A stretch of 64,000 nucleotides of DNA, from positions 248,001 to 312,000 of the forward strand of contig NZ_JASKUT010000002.1 of NCBI RefSeq assembly GCF_030167925.1, read 5' to 3'. Within the stretch, counting starts at the first letter, position 1; each line of letters begins with the position of its first letter. This DNA comes from Paenibacillus silviterrae (GTDB taxonomy: Bacteria; Bacillota; Bacilli; Paenibacillales; NBRC-103111). A program made the position numbers and the translations under genes. The notes under the pieces were generated by a model. The model searched no databases. It was not told the DNA's origin and worked only from the letters and a program-made list of their open reading frames with translations. Positions 36,079 through 43,673 of the stretch are shown here, piece after piece.

Positions 36079-36468
36079 TCAGCCGGCACGGCGGGAGCGG
36101 ACCAGAGATAGTCCAGCAAGGACCATGCCGGTCAGCCCCACCACGATGGCCACGATGGCCCCGGCTCGCCCGTTGCCGGTGCCGAAACCGCCGGTGGAAG
36201 TAGCCAGATGCAGCCCGGCGAGGACTATGGCGATCAGCCCCACCACCGCGGCTACGATGGCTCTGGATCGCCCGTTGCCGGTGGAGCGGGCCAGAGACAG
36301 CCCGCCGATGACCACGCTGACCAGCCCCACTACCGCGGCCGCGATGGTTCTGAGTCGCCCGGGGGTTAAACCGTATCCGATATTACCGTCTGTCACTTCA
36401 GCAGAGGCAATAGCTGGTACAAGTAGAAGTGTACAAAATAGTAAGAATGAAACTAGCTTCATTTTCAT
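36079..36468 (-). CDS. Small membrane protein with internal repeats (DUF6223-like), copy 2
   Basis: 129 residues, a tandem paralogue of the protein at 35619. The first 25 residues are nearly identical ('MKMKLVSF', 'LLVPAIASAEVT'), and both end in 'ARSRRAG' or 'VRSRRAG'. It has the same three-unit loop-plus-helix repeat; its first loop is shorter, which explains the length difference. Both copies are probably on one transcript. Function unknown; membrane location is predicted from the helices. Confidence 0.6.
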   Translation of the reverse strand: MKMKLVSFLLFCTLLLVPAIASAEVTDGNIGYGLTPGRLRTIAAAVVGLVSVVIGGLSLARSTGNGRSRAIVAAVVGLIAIVLAGLHLATSTGGFGTGNGRAGAIVAIVVGLTGMVLAGLSLVRSRRAG

Positions 36469-36525
36469 TTGTTAATTACTCCTCTTTGTTGTTTTGTTTA
36501 ATCAAAATCAGCTAAGCAAACACTT

Positions 36526-36900
36526 CTAAGGCTCGAAGAGTTCGATGGGGTTACCTGCCGGGTCATCCAGTAAGATCTGCTTACCACCAAAACCTGTGAC
36601 AATATCGCTTCGGAAGCGTAGGCCTGCTTTGCGCAGGGTTTCGACAAAGCCGCCTAGGTCATCGACCTCGATTTGAATCCGATTCCAGCCTCCGGGTTCC
36701 GGTTTTCGCCCATCCGGCATGGCTCGAGCGGCTCCACCTTGACCATTTTTGGCATTCACAAGAAGATTCAAGTCACCTCGCTGCAAGACGGCAAAACCGG
36801 ATGCAGGATGTGCTTTGACAATAAAGTCAAGATGCTGTGTGTAGAATGCGATTGTCGCATCTACATCGTCGACAATGTAACGTACCCTGATAGGGGCCAT
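36526..36900 (-). CDS. VOC-family protein (glyoxalase/bleomycin-resistance fold)
   Basis: 124 residues, a typical single-chain VOC length. It starts 'IRVRYIVDDVDATIAFYTQH', the usual first beta-alpha-beta unit, and ends 'QILLDDPAGNPIELFEP' with the conserved metal-site Glu. VOC proteins dimerise to form a metal centre and act as lyases, dioxygenases or drug-binding proteins; which one is not evident here. It lies 58 bp before the small membrane protein genes on the same strand. Confidence 0.8.
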   Translation of the reverse strand: MAPIRVRYIVDDVDATIAFYTQHLDFIVKAHPASGFAVLQRGDLNLLVNAKNGQGGAARAMPDGRKPEPGGWNRIQIEVDDLGGFVETLRKAGLRFRSDIVTGFGGKQILLDDPAGNPIELFEP

Positions 36901-37292
36901 GCTTTCTCCTCCTTAGATTCTCTTTTCTGGCGTAGATATACCAACTATCGATAAGAAGCCCTGATCCGCGGGTTCCTAATTATGCATGCAATCCCCGACT
37001 TTAGGTTCACTGTGGTTTCCGGATAAGTTGCTCATCTTTGAAATGCAGGATAAATCCGCCACCCCCTTCGCGCCGAGTTCAAACTTCGCTCTCTTAACCG
37101 GCAATGCTGCCCTTCTTGTTCTTCGCAATATTTCTCTCCTTTCACAGCCAAGTTTACACAACAAATATCGAGAACTTATGCAGATCTTCCTCTCTTTCCA
37201 TGGATTTCTTTAAGAACCAAACAAATCGCGGTATAATTTTGGGTAAGCGATATAGGTCTCGTCAATGGAAGCAGACTAAAGGGAAAGTTGTG
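36901..37292. other. Intergenic stretch between the VOC and OmpR-type regulator genes
   Basis: About 390 bases. It holds the candidate 50-residue gene on the minus strand (36976-37128) and, on the plus strand, TATAAT at 37232-37237 with a weak TTTAAG at 37209-37214 as a possible promoter for the regulator at 37293. No repeat or strong hairpin was noticed. Confidence 0.4.
36976..37128 (-). CDS. Candidate small basic protein of 50 residues
   Basis: A frame starting at the TTG at 37128 has AAAGGAGAG upstream with the ideal 7-base spacing from AGGAG. The protein begins MRRTRRAALPVKRAKFELGA, very basic, and ends in a hydrophilic stretch with two Cys ('DLSCIS' and 'GDCMHN'). No membrane helix. The plus strand of the same DNA has a 75-codon frame from 36986, but it lacks a ribosome site. 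No family is recognised. The ribosome site is the main evidence. Confidence 0.35.
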   Translation of the reverse strand: MRRTRRAALPVKRAKFELGAKGVADLSCISKMSNLSGNHSEPKVGDCMHN

Positions 37293-37985
37293 ATGGGAAT
37301 GGAACCGAAGCTGTTGCTTGTGGAGGATGAACAGGGCATGCTGGAGGAGATGCAGACGTATTTGCAACGGGAAGGGTTCCGGGTATTGACCGCTTGTACC
37401 GGTAAGGAAGCGCTCATCATTGCCCGGTCTGAACGGCCGGACCTCGTTGTGCTTGATTGGATGCTCCCCGAGAAAAGCGGAATCGACGTATGCCGCGAAC
37501 TAAGGCAAACCTCGCAATGCGGCATTATTATGGTCACGGCCCGATCGGATGAATCGGATAAAATTGTCGGCCTGGAAATCGGCGCAGATGATTATTTGAC
37601 GAAGCCGTTCAGCCTGCGCGAGCTCACCTCGCGCATCCGAGCTCTACTTCGCCGTTTACGCGGACCTGAAGACAGGCCGATTTTTTTGGAAAGAGATAAC
37701 TTGATCATTTCCGAGGCCAAATGTCAGGTATTCAAAGACGGTCAGGAAATCCAATTGACACCTACCGAATTTAAAATTCTGTTCACACTGGCGGGTCGTC
37801 CCGGTATTGTTTTTAGCCGATTGCAATTGTTAAAGGCTGCTTTGGAGGACGAGTTCATGGGATACGAAAGAACAATGGATTCCCATATCCGGAATCTTCG
37901 CCGCAAACTGGGGGACGATCCTGCCGATCCTCGATATATTCAAACGGTATATGGTTTCGGTTATCGATTCGGTGAACGTTCATGA
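37293..37985 (+). CDS. OmpR-family response regulator
   Basis: 230 residues from the ATG at 37293 (a GTG at 37290 and an ATG at 37299 are alternatives; AAAGGGAAAG precedes them). Receiver domain with 'LLLVEDEQGMLEE', the phospho-acceptor Asp in 'LVVLDWMLPEKSG' and the Lys in 'DYLTKPFS'. C-terminal winged helix ends 'RYIQTVYGFGYRFGE', with the recognition helix around 'DSHIRNLRRKLG'. Its stop overlaps the start of the kinase gene by 4 bases. It differs from the YesN regulators of the sugar modules and likely serves an envelope or stress response; the target is unknown. Confidence 0.88.
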   Translation: MGMEPKLLLVEDEQGMLEEMQTYLQREGFRVLTACTGKEALIIARSERPDLVVLDWMLPEKSGIDVCRELRQTSQCGIIMVTARSDESDKIVGLEIGADDYLTKPFSLRELTSRIRALLRRLRGPEDRPIFLERDNLIISEAKCQVFKDGQEIQLTPTEFKILFTLAGRPGIVFSRLQLLKAALEDEFMGYERTMDSHIRNLRRKLGDDPADPRYIQTVYGFGYRFGERS

Positions 37986-39133
37986 AGATGACGGTCCGCA
38001 TGAAAATATTTGCCTGTATGGGACTGCTCGTGTTCATTGTAAGTATCACGTTTTCCCTTACAACGCAATTCTACGCAGTCGGTTTGTTCGATGAATTTCA
38101 AAGGGAACAAATCGATGCTAACTATTTACGCGCAGCGCCCGAGGAGCAAATTGAAATCTTTAAGTCTTTTTTCCTGGAAAACATGCAGCTGAACGCGCTG
38201 CTTCAAGTCACACACGGCGTTCGCTTGTTCTTTTTTGTTGCGATCGGTTTGTTATTCAGTTTTTGGATATCAGGGGTGCTGACCCTCCCGCTCAAAAAGC
38301 TTATAGCCGCTATAGAGCGCGTGGCGTCGGGTGATCTAAACGTCAAAGTACCTGTAGACACGAAGGATGAGTATGGGAAAGTCGCCCGAACGTTCAATGA
38401 TATGACGTTTCGCCTGCGAGAAGCCGAGGAAGCCCGCAGAAGATTGGTGGCCGATGTTGCTCACGAGCTTCGCACGCCGTTGTCCGTTATGCAGCTTAAA
38501 CTGGAAAATTATCAGCAGGCCGGACAGCATGTCCCTCCGGAAATGCTGCTTCGGATTCATGATGAAGTGATTCGAATGAGCCTGTTGGTAGATGATCTGC
38601 ATGTCTTGTCGCTCGCCGAAGCAGGCCGGTTGTCGCTCGATCGTAAACCGCTCGATCTGACGGTACTCCTGGAACGAATCGTAGACGATGTGAAATACGA
38701 AGCGGAAGAAAACGGATTGGACATTCACCTTCATCTAATTTCGAAGTCGGTTACCGTTATGGTCGACGCGAGAAGGATCACGCAGGTTTTTATTAATCTG
38801 CTGACGAATGCGATTCGTTACACGCCTGGCGGGGGGAAGATTACGGTCGAAGTGAAGGACAAGGTCATTGATCGGGATGCGTTCTTTGCAAAGGTCTCGG
38901 TGATCGATACAGGCATCGGAATAAAGGAGGAAGAGCTTCCTCATCTTTTCGATCGATTTTACCGTGTAGACGAAGCACGCTCGCGGCATACAGGCGGTAC
39001 GGGGCTCGGATTATCCATCGTTCATCATTTTGTAAAAGCCCACGGCGGTTTCATCCGCGTTGCGAGTCAGCCTAATGAAGGTACTACATTTACCGTTTAT
39101 CTGCCGACAGGCCATGATATGTATATGGAGTGA
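37982..39133 (+). CDS. Sensor histidine kinase, HisKA type
   Basis: 383 residues. Two membrane helices (about 9-30 and 78-98) enclose a short extracytoplasmic loop of about 45 residues, too small for a large ligand domain. Then come HAMP ('LPLKKLIAAIERVASGDLNV'), the HisKA box 'VAHELRTPLSVMQ' with the phospho-acceptor His, and ATPase motifs including 'FINLLTNAIRYTPGG', 'DTGIGIKEEELP' and 'TGLGLSIVHHFVKAHGG'. It is coupled by a 4-base overlap to the OmpR-type regulator. The short sensor loop suggests membrane-embedded stress sensing, as in BaeS-like kinases. Confidence 0.87.
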   Translation: MKMTVRMKIFACMGLLVFIVSITFSLTTQFYAVGLFDEFQREQIDANYLRAAPEEQIEIFKSFFLENMQLNALLQVTHGVRLFFFVAIGLLFSFWISGVLTLPLKKLIAAIERVASGDLNVKVPVDTKDEYGKVARTFNDMTFRLREAEEARRRLVADVAHELRTPLSVMQLKLENYQQAGQHVPPEMLLRIHDEVIRMSLLVDDLHVLSLAEAGRLSLDRKPLDLTVLLERIVDDVKYEAEENGLDIHLHLISKSVTVMVDARRITQVFINLLTNAIRYTPGGGKITVEVKDKVIDRDAFFAKVSVIDTGIGIKEEELPHLFDRFYRVDEARSRHTGGTGLGLSIVHHFVKAHGGFIRVASQPNEGTTFTVYLPTGHDMYME

Positions 39134-39256
39134 ACAACAGGGGCGGCAGCTCGGATAAACCTCCCGCGCCTTCGCGTGGGCCGCCTAAACTATTTGTTAA
39201 AAACTGGTAAATTAAACTTATAGTGATAGCGCAGGTGGCCGAAAAAACAAACGAGA

Positions 39257-39296
39257 GGGTGTGCCCAAAGCCATGAAATGGCTAAGAGGCACACCC
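39257..39296 (-). terminator. Terminator of the hom-XRE transcript
   Basis: Read on the minus strand, GGGTGTGCC and GGCACACCC form a perfect 9-bp stem enclosing a second stem (AGCCAT/ATGGCT), followed by TCTCGTTTGTTTTTTC. It lies about 55 bp after the XRE gene stop. Confidence 0.7.
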
Positions 39297-39349
39297 GGTT
39301 TCTGCGCAGAATTCGAATCAGATTCTTTCCGCCCCTCAGAACACGGACT

Positions 39350-39910
39350 TCAGGACGGATAATAAATAATCGTTTGATAAACAGCCTTATGGCGGGAAGT
39401 ATTGCTGTAAACATGGGGCTTATCTGCTACAAAATGAAGCGCGTCACCCGCATTCAGATGGTACGATTCCTCTTGAATGGTAACGTGAAGCTGGCCCTGG
39501 AGGATTACAATATACTCTTCCACCCCTTCGTTATGGGGTTCCGAGTTATGCAAGCAGTCGGGATCCATCTCAACAATATAGACCTCAAACTTTTTTTGTT
39601 GATCGAACGGGATGATCGGATAGGCGCGATACAGCCCCTCTTCCTCTCGAAAAGGCTCCATCTCCCCGTAACGGATCAGCTTCACTTCCGGTGATTCCTC
39701 TTCAATCAGAGAAGTAAATGAAATGCGAAGCCCGTTAACGATCTTCCATAGGATGGAAATGGTCGGATTCGAATCGCCGCGTTCGATTTGCCCTAGCATC
39801 GCTTTGCTAACGCCGGTTAATTCAGCTGCCTGATCCAGACTGAGCGATCTCGCTTTGCGGATGTTCAGCAGGTTCCGGCCGATTTTCTTATGAATCTGAT
39901 CTGTTTCCAC
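39350..39910 (-). CDS. XRE-family regulator with C-terminal cupin domain
   Basis: 186 residues from a GTG start with AAGGAG upstream. Residues 8-65 are a Cro/C1 helix-turn-helix ('LSLDQAAELTGVSKAMLGQI', then 'ERGDSNPTI'). Residues 105-183 are a cupin barrel with metal-type His/Glu positions in 'EPHNEGVEEYIVILQG' and 'GDALHFVADKPHVY'. Such proteins repress catabolic or biosynthetic genes in response to small ligands. It lies 32 bp after the homoserine dehydrogenase gene, probably in the same riboswitch-controlled transcript, so it may regulate amino-acid genes such as the divergent threonine-catabolic pair (inference). Confidence 0.83.
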   Translation of the reverse strand: METDQIHKKIGRNLLNIRKARSLSLDQAAELTGVSKAMLGQIERGDSNPTISILWKIVNGLRISFTSLIEEESPEVKLIRYGEMEPFREEEGLYRAYPIIPFDQQKKFEVYIVEMDPDCLHNSEPHNEGVEEYIVILQGQLHVTIQEESYHLNAGDALHFVADKPHVYSNTSRHKAVYQTIIYYPS

Positions 39911-39942
39911 GTTACAGTCTCCTTACTCATTCATTCTTAAGC

Positions 39943-40965
39943 TTACGATATGTTAACCGGATCGGCGATGATCGTCTCAGGGGAATGGTTCATCGCGTAG
40001 GCCAAATCCTCTAGGATTGCGCTGGAGGTAGGCATTTCACCGGCACCTCGTCCGCTGAACGTAAGCTCGCCCACGAGGTTGCCGGATAAATGCACGGCAT
40101 TGAACTCGTACATCACTCCGTATAACGGATGTCCCTCCGGGATAAGTCTCGGCTCCACGGTTAATTGCACGGTTCCGTCTTCAAATTTCTCAGCGGAGGC
40201 GATCAATTTCCATCGGGCATGTTGTTCTTTAGCATAGGCGATGTCATTGGAGGTCAAGTGGGTGATACCCCGGCGAATCACCTGTTCGGGCGTTGTATCC
40301 ACACCCCAGGCTAGCCGAGCAAGAATGATCAGCTTATACATGCTGTCGTAGCCCTCCACATCCGACGTCGGATCCGCTTCGGCGAAGCCCAATGCTTGTG
40401 CCTCGGCTAACACCGTCTCGTAATCGAGCGATTCGAGCATCATTTTGGTCAAAATGAAATTCGTTGTGCCGTTCAATATCCCTGAGATACGTTCGATTTT
40501 ATTATAACGGAGAAATTGGGAGAGCACGCCGAGAATCGGGATCCCTCCGCCGACGCTGGCTTCATACAGCAAATGAACGCCCATCTCCTTGGCTAACCGT
40601 AGCAATTCCGAGCCATGTTTGGCCATAAGCTCCTTATTTGCCGTAATCACATGTTTCTTGGAACGGAGTGCTTCTTCTATATACGTTTTGGCGGGCTCCA
40701 CGCCACCCATCACTTCTATGACAACTTGAAGTCGACGATGGGAAGAGAGTTGTTTGTAGTTATCGAATAAAAGCTCCGGATGAATGTCCACGCTTCTCGG
40801 CTTCGACAGATCTTGAACCAAGACGCCGCAGAGCTCAATCTTTCCGCCGAAGCTTTCCTTTTGCCTCTCGGCATTGCTGGTCAATGCTTTCACCACGCCG
40901 CTGCCTACCGTACCTAAACCGAGTAAGGCGATTCCGATCGAATCTCTCGTTTGCTCCATAGCCAT
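39943..40965 (-). CDS. hom: Homoserine dehydrogenase, short form without ACT domain
   Basis: 340 residues, versus about 430 for the form with a C-terminal ACT domain. NAD(P)-binding loop 'IALLGLGTVGSGVV' at the N-terminus, 'VIEVMGGVEPAKTYIEEAL', 'VITANKELMAKHG', and the catalytic-region 'GILNGTTNFILTKM' followed by 'FAEADPTSDVEGYDS'. It reduces aspartate semialdehyde to homoserine in the cytoplasm. Loss of the ACT domain removes the usual threonine feedback site. Expression is instead set by an upstream SAM-I riboswitch, tying it to methionine need. RBS AAGGGGG precedes the ATG. Confidence 0.9.
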   Translation of the reverse strand: MAMEQTRDSIGIALLGLGTVGSGVVKALTSNAERQKESFGGKIELCGVLVQDLSKPRSVDIHPELLFDNYKQLSSHRRLQVVIEVMGGVEPAKTYIEEALRSKKHVITANKELMAKHGSELLRLAKEMGVHLLYEASVGGGIPILGVLSQFLRYNKIERISGILNGTTNFILTKMMLESLDYETVLAEAQALGFAEADPTSDVEGYDSMYKLIILARLAWGVDTTPEQVIRRGITHLTSNDIAYAKEQHARWKLIASAEKFEDGTVQLTVEPRLIPEGHPLYGVMYEFNAVHLSGNLVGELTFSGRGAGEMPTSSAILEDLAYAMNHSPETIIADPVNIS

Positions 40966-40975
40966 CCCCCTTAAA

Positions 40976-41003
40976 ATAAAAAAACCTCTTCCAAGAAGAG
41001 GTT
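40976..41003 (-). terminator. Riboswitch expression-platform terminator
   Basis: On the minus strand AACCTCTTC and GAAGAGGTT form a perfect 9-bp stem with a 3-base loop, followed by TTTTTTTATTTT. It lies just before the hom ribosome site and directly after the SAM-I aptamer, the standard off-switch arrangement. Confidence 0.88.
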
Positions 41004-41015
41004 AGAACGCAATCG

Positions 41016-41127
41016 TCCTCTTCTTATCTTTCGGAACCTCGTTCCGATGGATTTAGCACCTTGTCCCTTTGATGGGCCGGTTGCCGGGTTTCATAGGGCC
41101 AGTCCCTCCACCTCTCGCAATAAGAAA
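41016..41127 (-). ncRNA. SAM-I (S-box) riboswitch upstream of hom
   Basis: On the minus strand the conserved S-box core is clear: AGAGGTGGAGGGACTGGCCC, then TATGAAACCCGGCAACC, then AAGGTGCTAAATCC, and a closing AAGATAAGA that pairs with TCTTAT at the 5' end (P1). These are the kink-turn, pseudoknot and SAM-binding segments of the family. A terminator hairpin follows before hom. In this family SAM binding favours the terminator, so hom, and probably the XRE-cupin gene, are made when SAM is low. Confidence 0.93.
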
Positions 41128-41234
41128 AGCTGTTATACAGCTGAATATGAAATTATTGACTTTTATTTTATTGAACTTCTTCCGGATTGTCAATTTCTTA
41201 TTGATCGTAGTGGATGAGTTAGGCAAAATATGTA

Positions 41235-41310
41235 TTTACATTATAGCATACGAGTGTATAATATAACGTATAAGTACACTAAAGCGCACAATAAATACAT
41301 TATAACATAC
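41235..41310 (+). promoter_or_regulatory. Promoter of the threonine-catabolic operon, with a 14-bp direct repeat
   Basis: TTTACA (41235-41240) and TATAAT (41257-41262) are 16 bp apart. ACATTATAGCATAC at 41238-41251 recurs as ACATTATAACATAC at 41297-41310 (13 of 14 identical). One copy overlaps the -35/spacer and the other lies downstream of the start, spaced 59 bp apart, as for a repressor binding two half-turn-aligned sites. The XRE-cupin protein is one candidate binder. Confidence 0.5.
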
Positions 41311-41350
41311 AATCTTGTGCTGTAACTCCCAACCTAAGGAGGTCATGTTC

Positions 41351-42541
41351 ATGACAAGCCAAACGTTTGCCTCATATCTTCGGCAGCAGCTTGCCGAGCT
41401 GAAAGCCCAGGGACTGTTCAATACGATTGAGCCACTGGAAAGCGCGAACGGCCCTATCATTCGTATGAACGGTCGCAGCTTGATCAACCTTTCTTCCAAC
41501 AATTATTTGGGGCTGGCATCGGACGCCCGTTTGGTCGCAGCGGCGATCGAAGCGACGCAAGCGTTTGGCGCAGGCAGCGGTGCCGTCCGGACGATCAACG
41601 GTACCTTACAGCTTCACGCCAAGCTTGATGAGAAGCTCGCGGCATTTAAGCAAACCGAAGCGGCGTTGAGCTTCCAGTCGGGTTTTAACTGCAATATGGC
41701 TGCCATTTCTGCTGTCATGGGTGCGGATGACGCGATATTATCGGATGAACTGAACCATGCGTCCATTATCGATGGCTGCCGTTTAACCAAATCAACCGTT
41801 ATTCGTTACCGACACTCGGATATGAACGATTTACGTGCTAAAGCGAAGGAGGCCAGGGAATCCGGCAAATACAAAAACATCATGGTGATTACCGACGGCG
41901 TCTTCTCGATGGATGGAGATATCGCCAAGCTGCCCGAAATCGTAGATATTGCCGAGGCTTTCGATCTCATTACTTATGTGGATGACGCCCACGGTTCGGG
42001 TGTGCTTGGCGGTGGAGCGGGCACAGTAAAGCATTTCGGCTTATCCGCCCGAATTGACATTCAGATCGGCACGTTATCGAAGGCAGTCGGTGTCGTAGGG
42101 GGGTATGTGGCCGGGTCGCGCGAGTTGATTGAATGGTTGAAGGTACGCAGCCGTCCGTTTTTGTTCTCTACTGCGATGCCGCCGGGTTCCGTTGCGGCTT
42201 GTATCGCAGCGATCGACATTTTGCAGGGCAGCAAGGAACTCCAGGACCGGTTATGGGAAAATGCCGCCTACCTGCAGCGCGGTCTTAAAGAGCTCGGCTT
42301 CTCTATAGGGCACACACAAACCCCGATCACGCCGTGTATTCTCGGAAATGAGGAAGCGACGCAGCAATTCAGTACCAGGCTGTACGAAGAGGGCGTTTAT
42401 GCCAAAGCCATTGTTTTTCCGACCGTGCCGAAGGGGACCGGACGTATCAGGAACATGCCTACGGCGGCGCATACGAAAGAGATGCTCGACCGGGCGCTTG
42501 CCGTTTATGAGAAGGTCGGTCATGAGCTGGACTTGATATAA
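41351..42541 (+). CDS. kbl: Glycine C-acetyltransferase (2-amino-3-ketobutyrate CoA ligase)
   Basis: 396 residues from the ATG at 41351, 8 bases after TAAGGAGG (an ATG at 41345 is too close). It is an alpha-oxoamine synthase with PLP. 'NLSSNNYLGLASD' and 'GSGAVRTINGTLQLH' are family signatures, the PLP-contacting 'VDDAHGSGVLG' is present, and the PLP Lys is Lys244 in 'GTLSKAVGVVGGY', the same residue number as in E. coli KBL. It splits 2-amino-3-oxobutyrate with CoA to glycine and acetyl-CoA. The following gene encodes the threonine dehydrogenase that supplies the substrate. It is divergent from hom. Confidence 0.92.
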   Translation: MTSQTFASYLRQQLAELKAQGLFNTIEPLESANGPIIRMNGRSLINLSSNNYLGLASDARLVAAAIEATQAFGAGSGAVRTINGTLQLHAKLDEKLAAFKQTEAALSFQSGFNCNMAAISAVMGADDAILSDELNHASIIDGCRLTKSTVIRYRHSDMNDLRAKAKEARESGKYKNIMVITDGVFSMDGDIAKLPEIVDIAEAFDLITYVDDAHGSGVLGGGAGTVKHFGLSARIDIQIGTLSKAVGVVGGYVAGSRELIEWLKVRSRPFLFSTAMPPGSVAACIAAIDILQGSKELQDRLWENAAYLQRGLKELGFSIGHTQTPITPCILGNEEATQQFSTRLYEEGVYAKAIVFPTVPKGTGRIRNMPTAAHTKEMLDRALAVYEKVGHELDLI

Positions 42542-42554
42542 GGAGGTGCTTACC

Positions 42555-43520
42555 ATGAAGCGAATCATGGTGACCGGAGCCTTGGGCCAGATCGGTTCGG
42601 AGCTGGTGGTACGGCTGCGTGATATTTATGGAGAGGATTCCGTTCTGGCGACGGACATCCGGGAGGGTCAGAGCGAGGCCGCCTTATCCGGGCCATTCCG
42701 CATCCTTGATGTGTGCAATGGGCCGTTGATCCTGGAGGCGGCCAGGGAGCACCATGCGGATACGATCATTCACCTTGCGGCACTGCTTTCCGCAACAGCG
42801 GAGATCAATCCTGTATACGCATGGAATTTGAATATGGGCGGATTGGTTAATGCGCTCGAAGCGGCGCGACAGCTCGGGTGTCAATTTTTTACGCCTAGCT
42901 CTATTGGAGCATTCGGAGCGGGTGCCCCCAAAAAGGGCACGCCGCAGGATACGGTACAGCGGCCTTTGACCATGTACGGGGTCAACAAAGTGTCCGGCGA
43001 GCTGTTGTGCGACTACTACTTTCATAAATTTGGCGTAGATACGCGAGGGCTGCGCTTCCCGGGATTAATTTCTCACTGTGCGCCTCCCGGGGGCGGTACG
43101 ACGGATTATGCCGTCGAAATGTATGTGGATGCTGTTCGAACGGGCAGCTATACCTCCTATTTGAAGCAAGGGACCTTCCTGGACATGATGTATATGCCCG
43201 ACGCCATTGACGCGGTGATTCAATTGATGGAATCGGATGCCTCCCGGCTGAAACACCGCAATGCCTTTAATGTAACCGCCATGAGCGTCGATCCGGAGCG
43301 GATAGCCGCAAGCATCCGAAGGCATCTGCCGCAATTTGAGCTCAAGTATTCCATCGACCCGGTTCGCCAAGCGATTGCGGAAGAATGGCCGGATTCGATT
43401 GATCCGACGGCCGCGAGGGAGGAATGGGGCTTCCGGCCGCAGTACGACTTGGAACGAATGACCGACGATATGATGATCAAGCTCGCAGCCAAGCTGAACT
43501 GCAGCAAAATGATAAGCTGA
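42555..43520 (+). CDS. L-threonine 3-dehydrogenase, NAD-dependent epimerase/dehydratase type
   Basis: 321 residues from the ATG at 42555, 8 bases after GGAGGTG. Rossmann loop 'VTGALGQIGSELVVRL', catalytic Tyr141 and Lys145 in 'YGVNKVSGELL', and substrate-loop 'PPGGGTTDYAVEMY' match the short-chain-type threonine dehydrogenases rather than the zinc type. It oxidises threonine to 2-amino-3-oxobutyrate, the KBL substrate. It lies 13 bp after kbl, so the pair forms a two-gene pathway to glycine and acetyl-CoA. Confidence 0.87.
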   Translation: MKRIMVTGALGQIGSELVVRLRDIYGEDSVLATDIREGQSEAALSGPFRILDVCNGPLILEAAREHHADTIIHLAALLSATAEINPVYAWNLNMGGLVNALEAARQLGCQFFTPSSIGAFGAGAPKKGTPQDTVQRPLTMYGVNKVSGELLCDYYFHKFGVDTRGLRFPGLISHCAPPGGGTTDYAVEMYVDAVRTGSYTSYLKQGTFLDMMYMPDAIDAVIQLMESDASRLKHRNAFNVTAMSVDPERIAASIRRHLPQFELKYSIDPVRQAIAEEWPDSIDPTAAREEWGFRPQYDLERMTDDMMIKLAAKLNCSKMIS

Positions 43521-43673
43521 TTCGTGCAACTGTGCGGATAAGGAAAAGGGACTCGAAGCTCCTTCCATTGAATGCTTTTCTTCGTTGACAGAGCTTCTTT
43601 GGTTTGCTATCCTGAATTCAGGAAAACGTTTGGGCTTGTTTTCTTGCGAAGAACCGGAAGGAGCTGCTTGCGA

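Noticed and set aside
35619..36468. GC-rich repeated units as a possible CRISPR or non-coding tandem array
   Set aside because: Repeats are imperfect, in codon phase and lie within two signal-peptide-bearing reading frames; no uniform repeat-spacer structure.
35527..36475. Long plus-strand frames rich in Pro/Arg/Thr across 35.5-36.5 kb
   Set aside because: They mirror the Gly/Ala/Arg codons of the two minus-strand membrane protein genes, lack ribosome sites and have no domain pattern.
36986..37213. 75-codon plus-strand frame starting MQSPTLGSLW
   Set aside because: No ribosome site at its ATG; the opposite strand has a much better start, so the minus-strand 50-residue frame was preferred.
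43572..43673. Extending the LacI-family protein to an upstream ATG at 43572
   Set aside because: The extra residues precede the normal start of the LacI headpiece and have no ribosome site; TTG starts at 43668/43674 follow GGAAGGAG.
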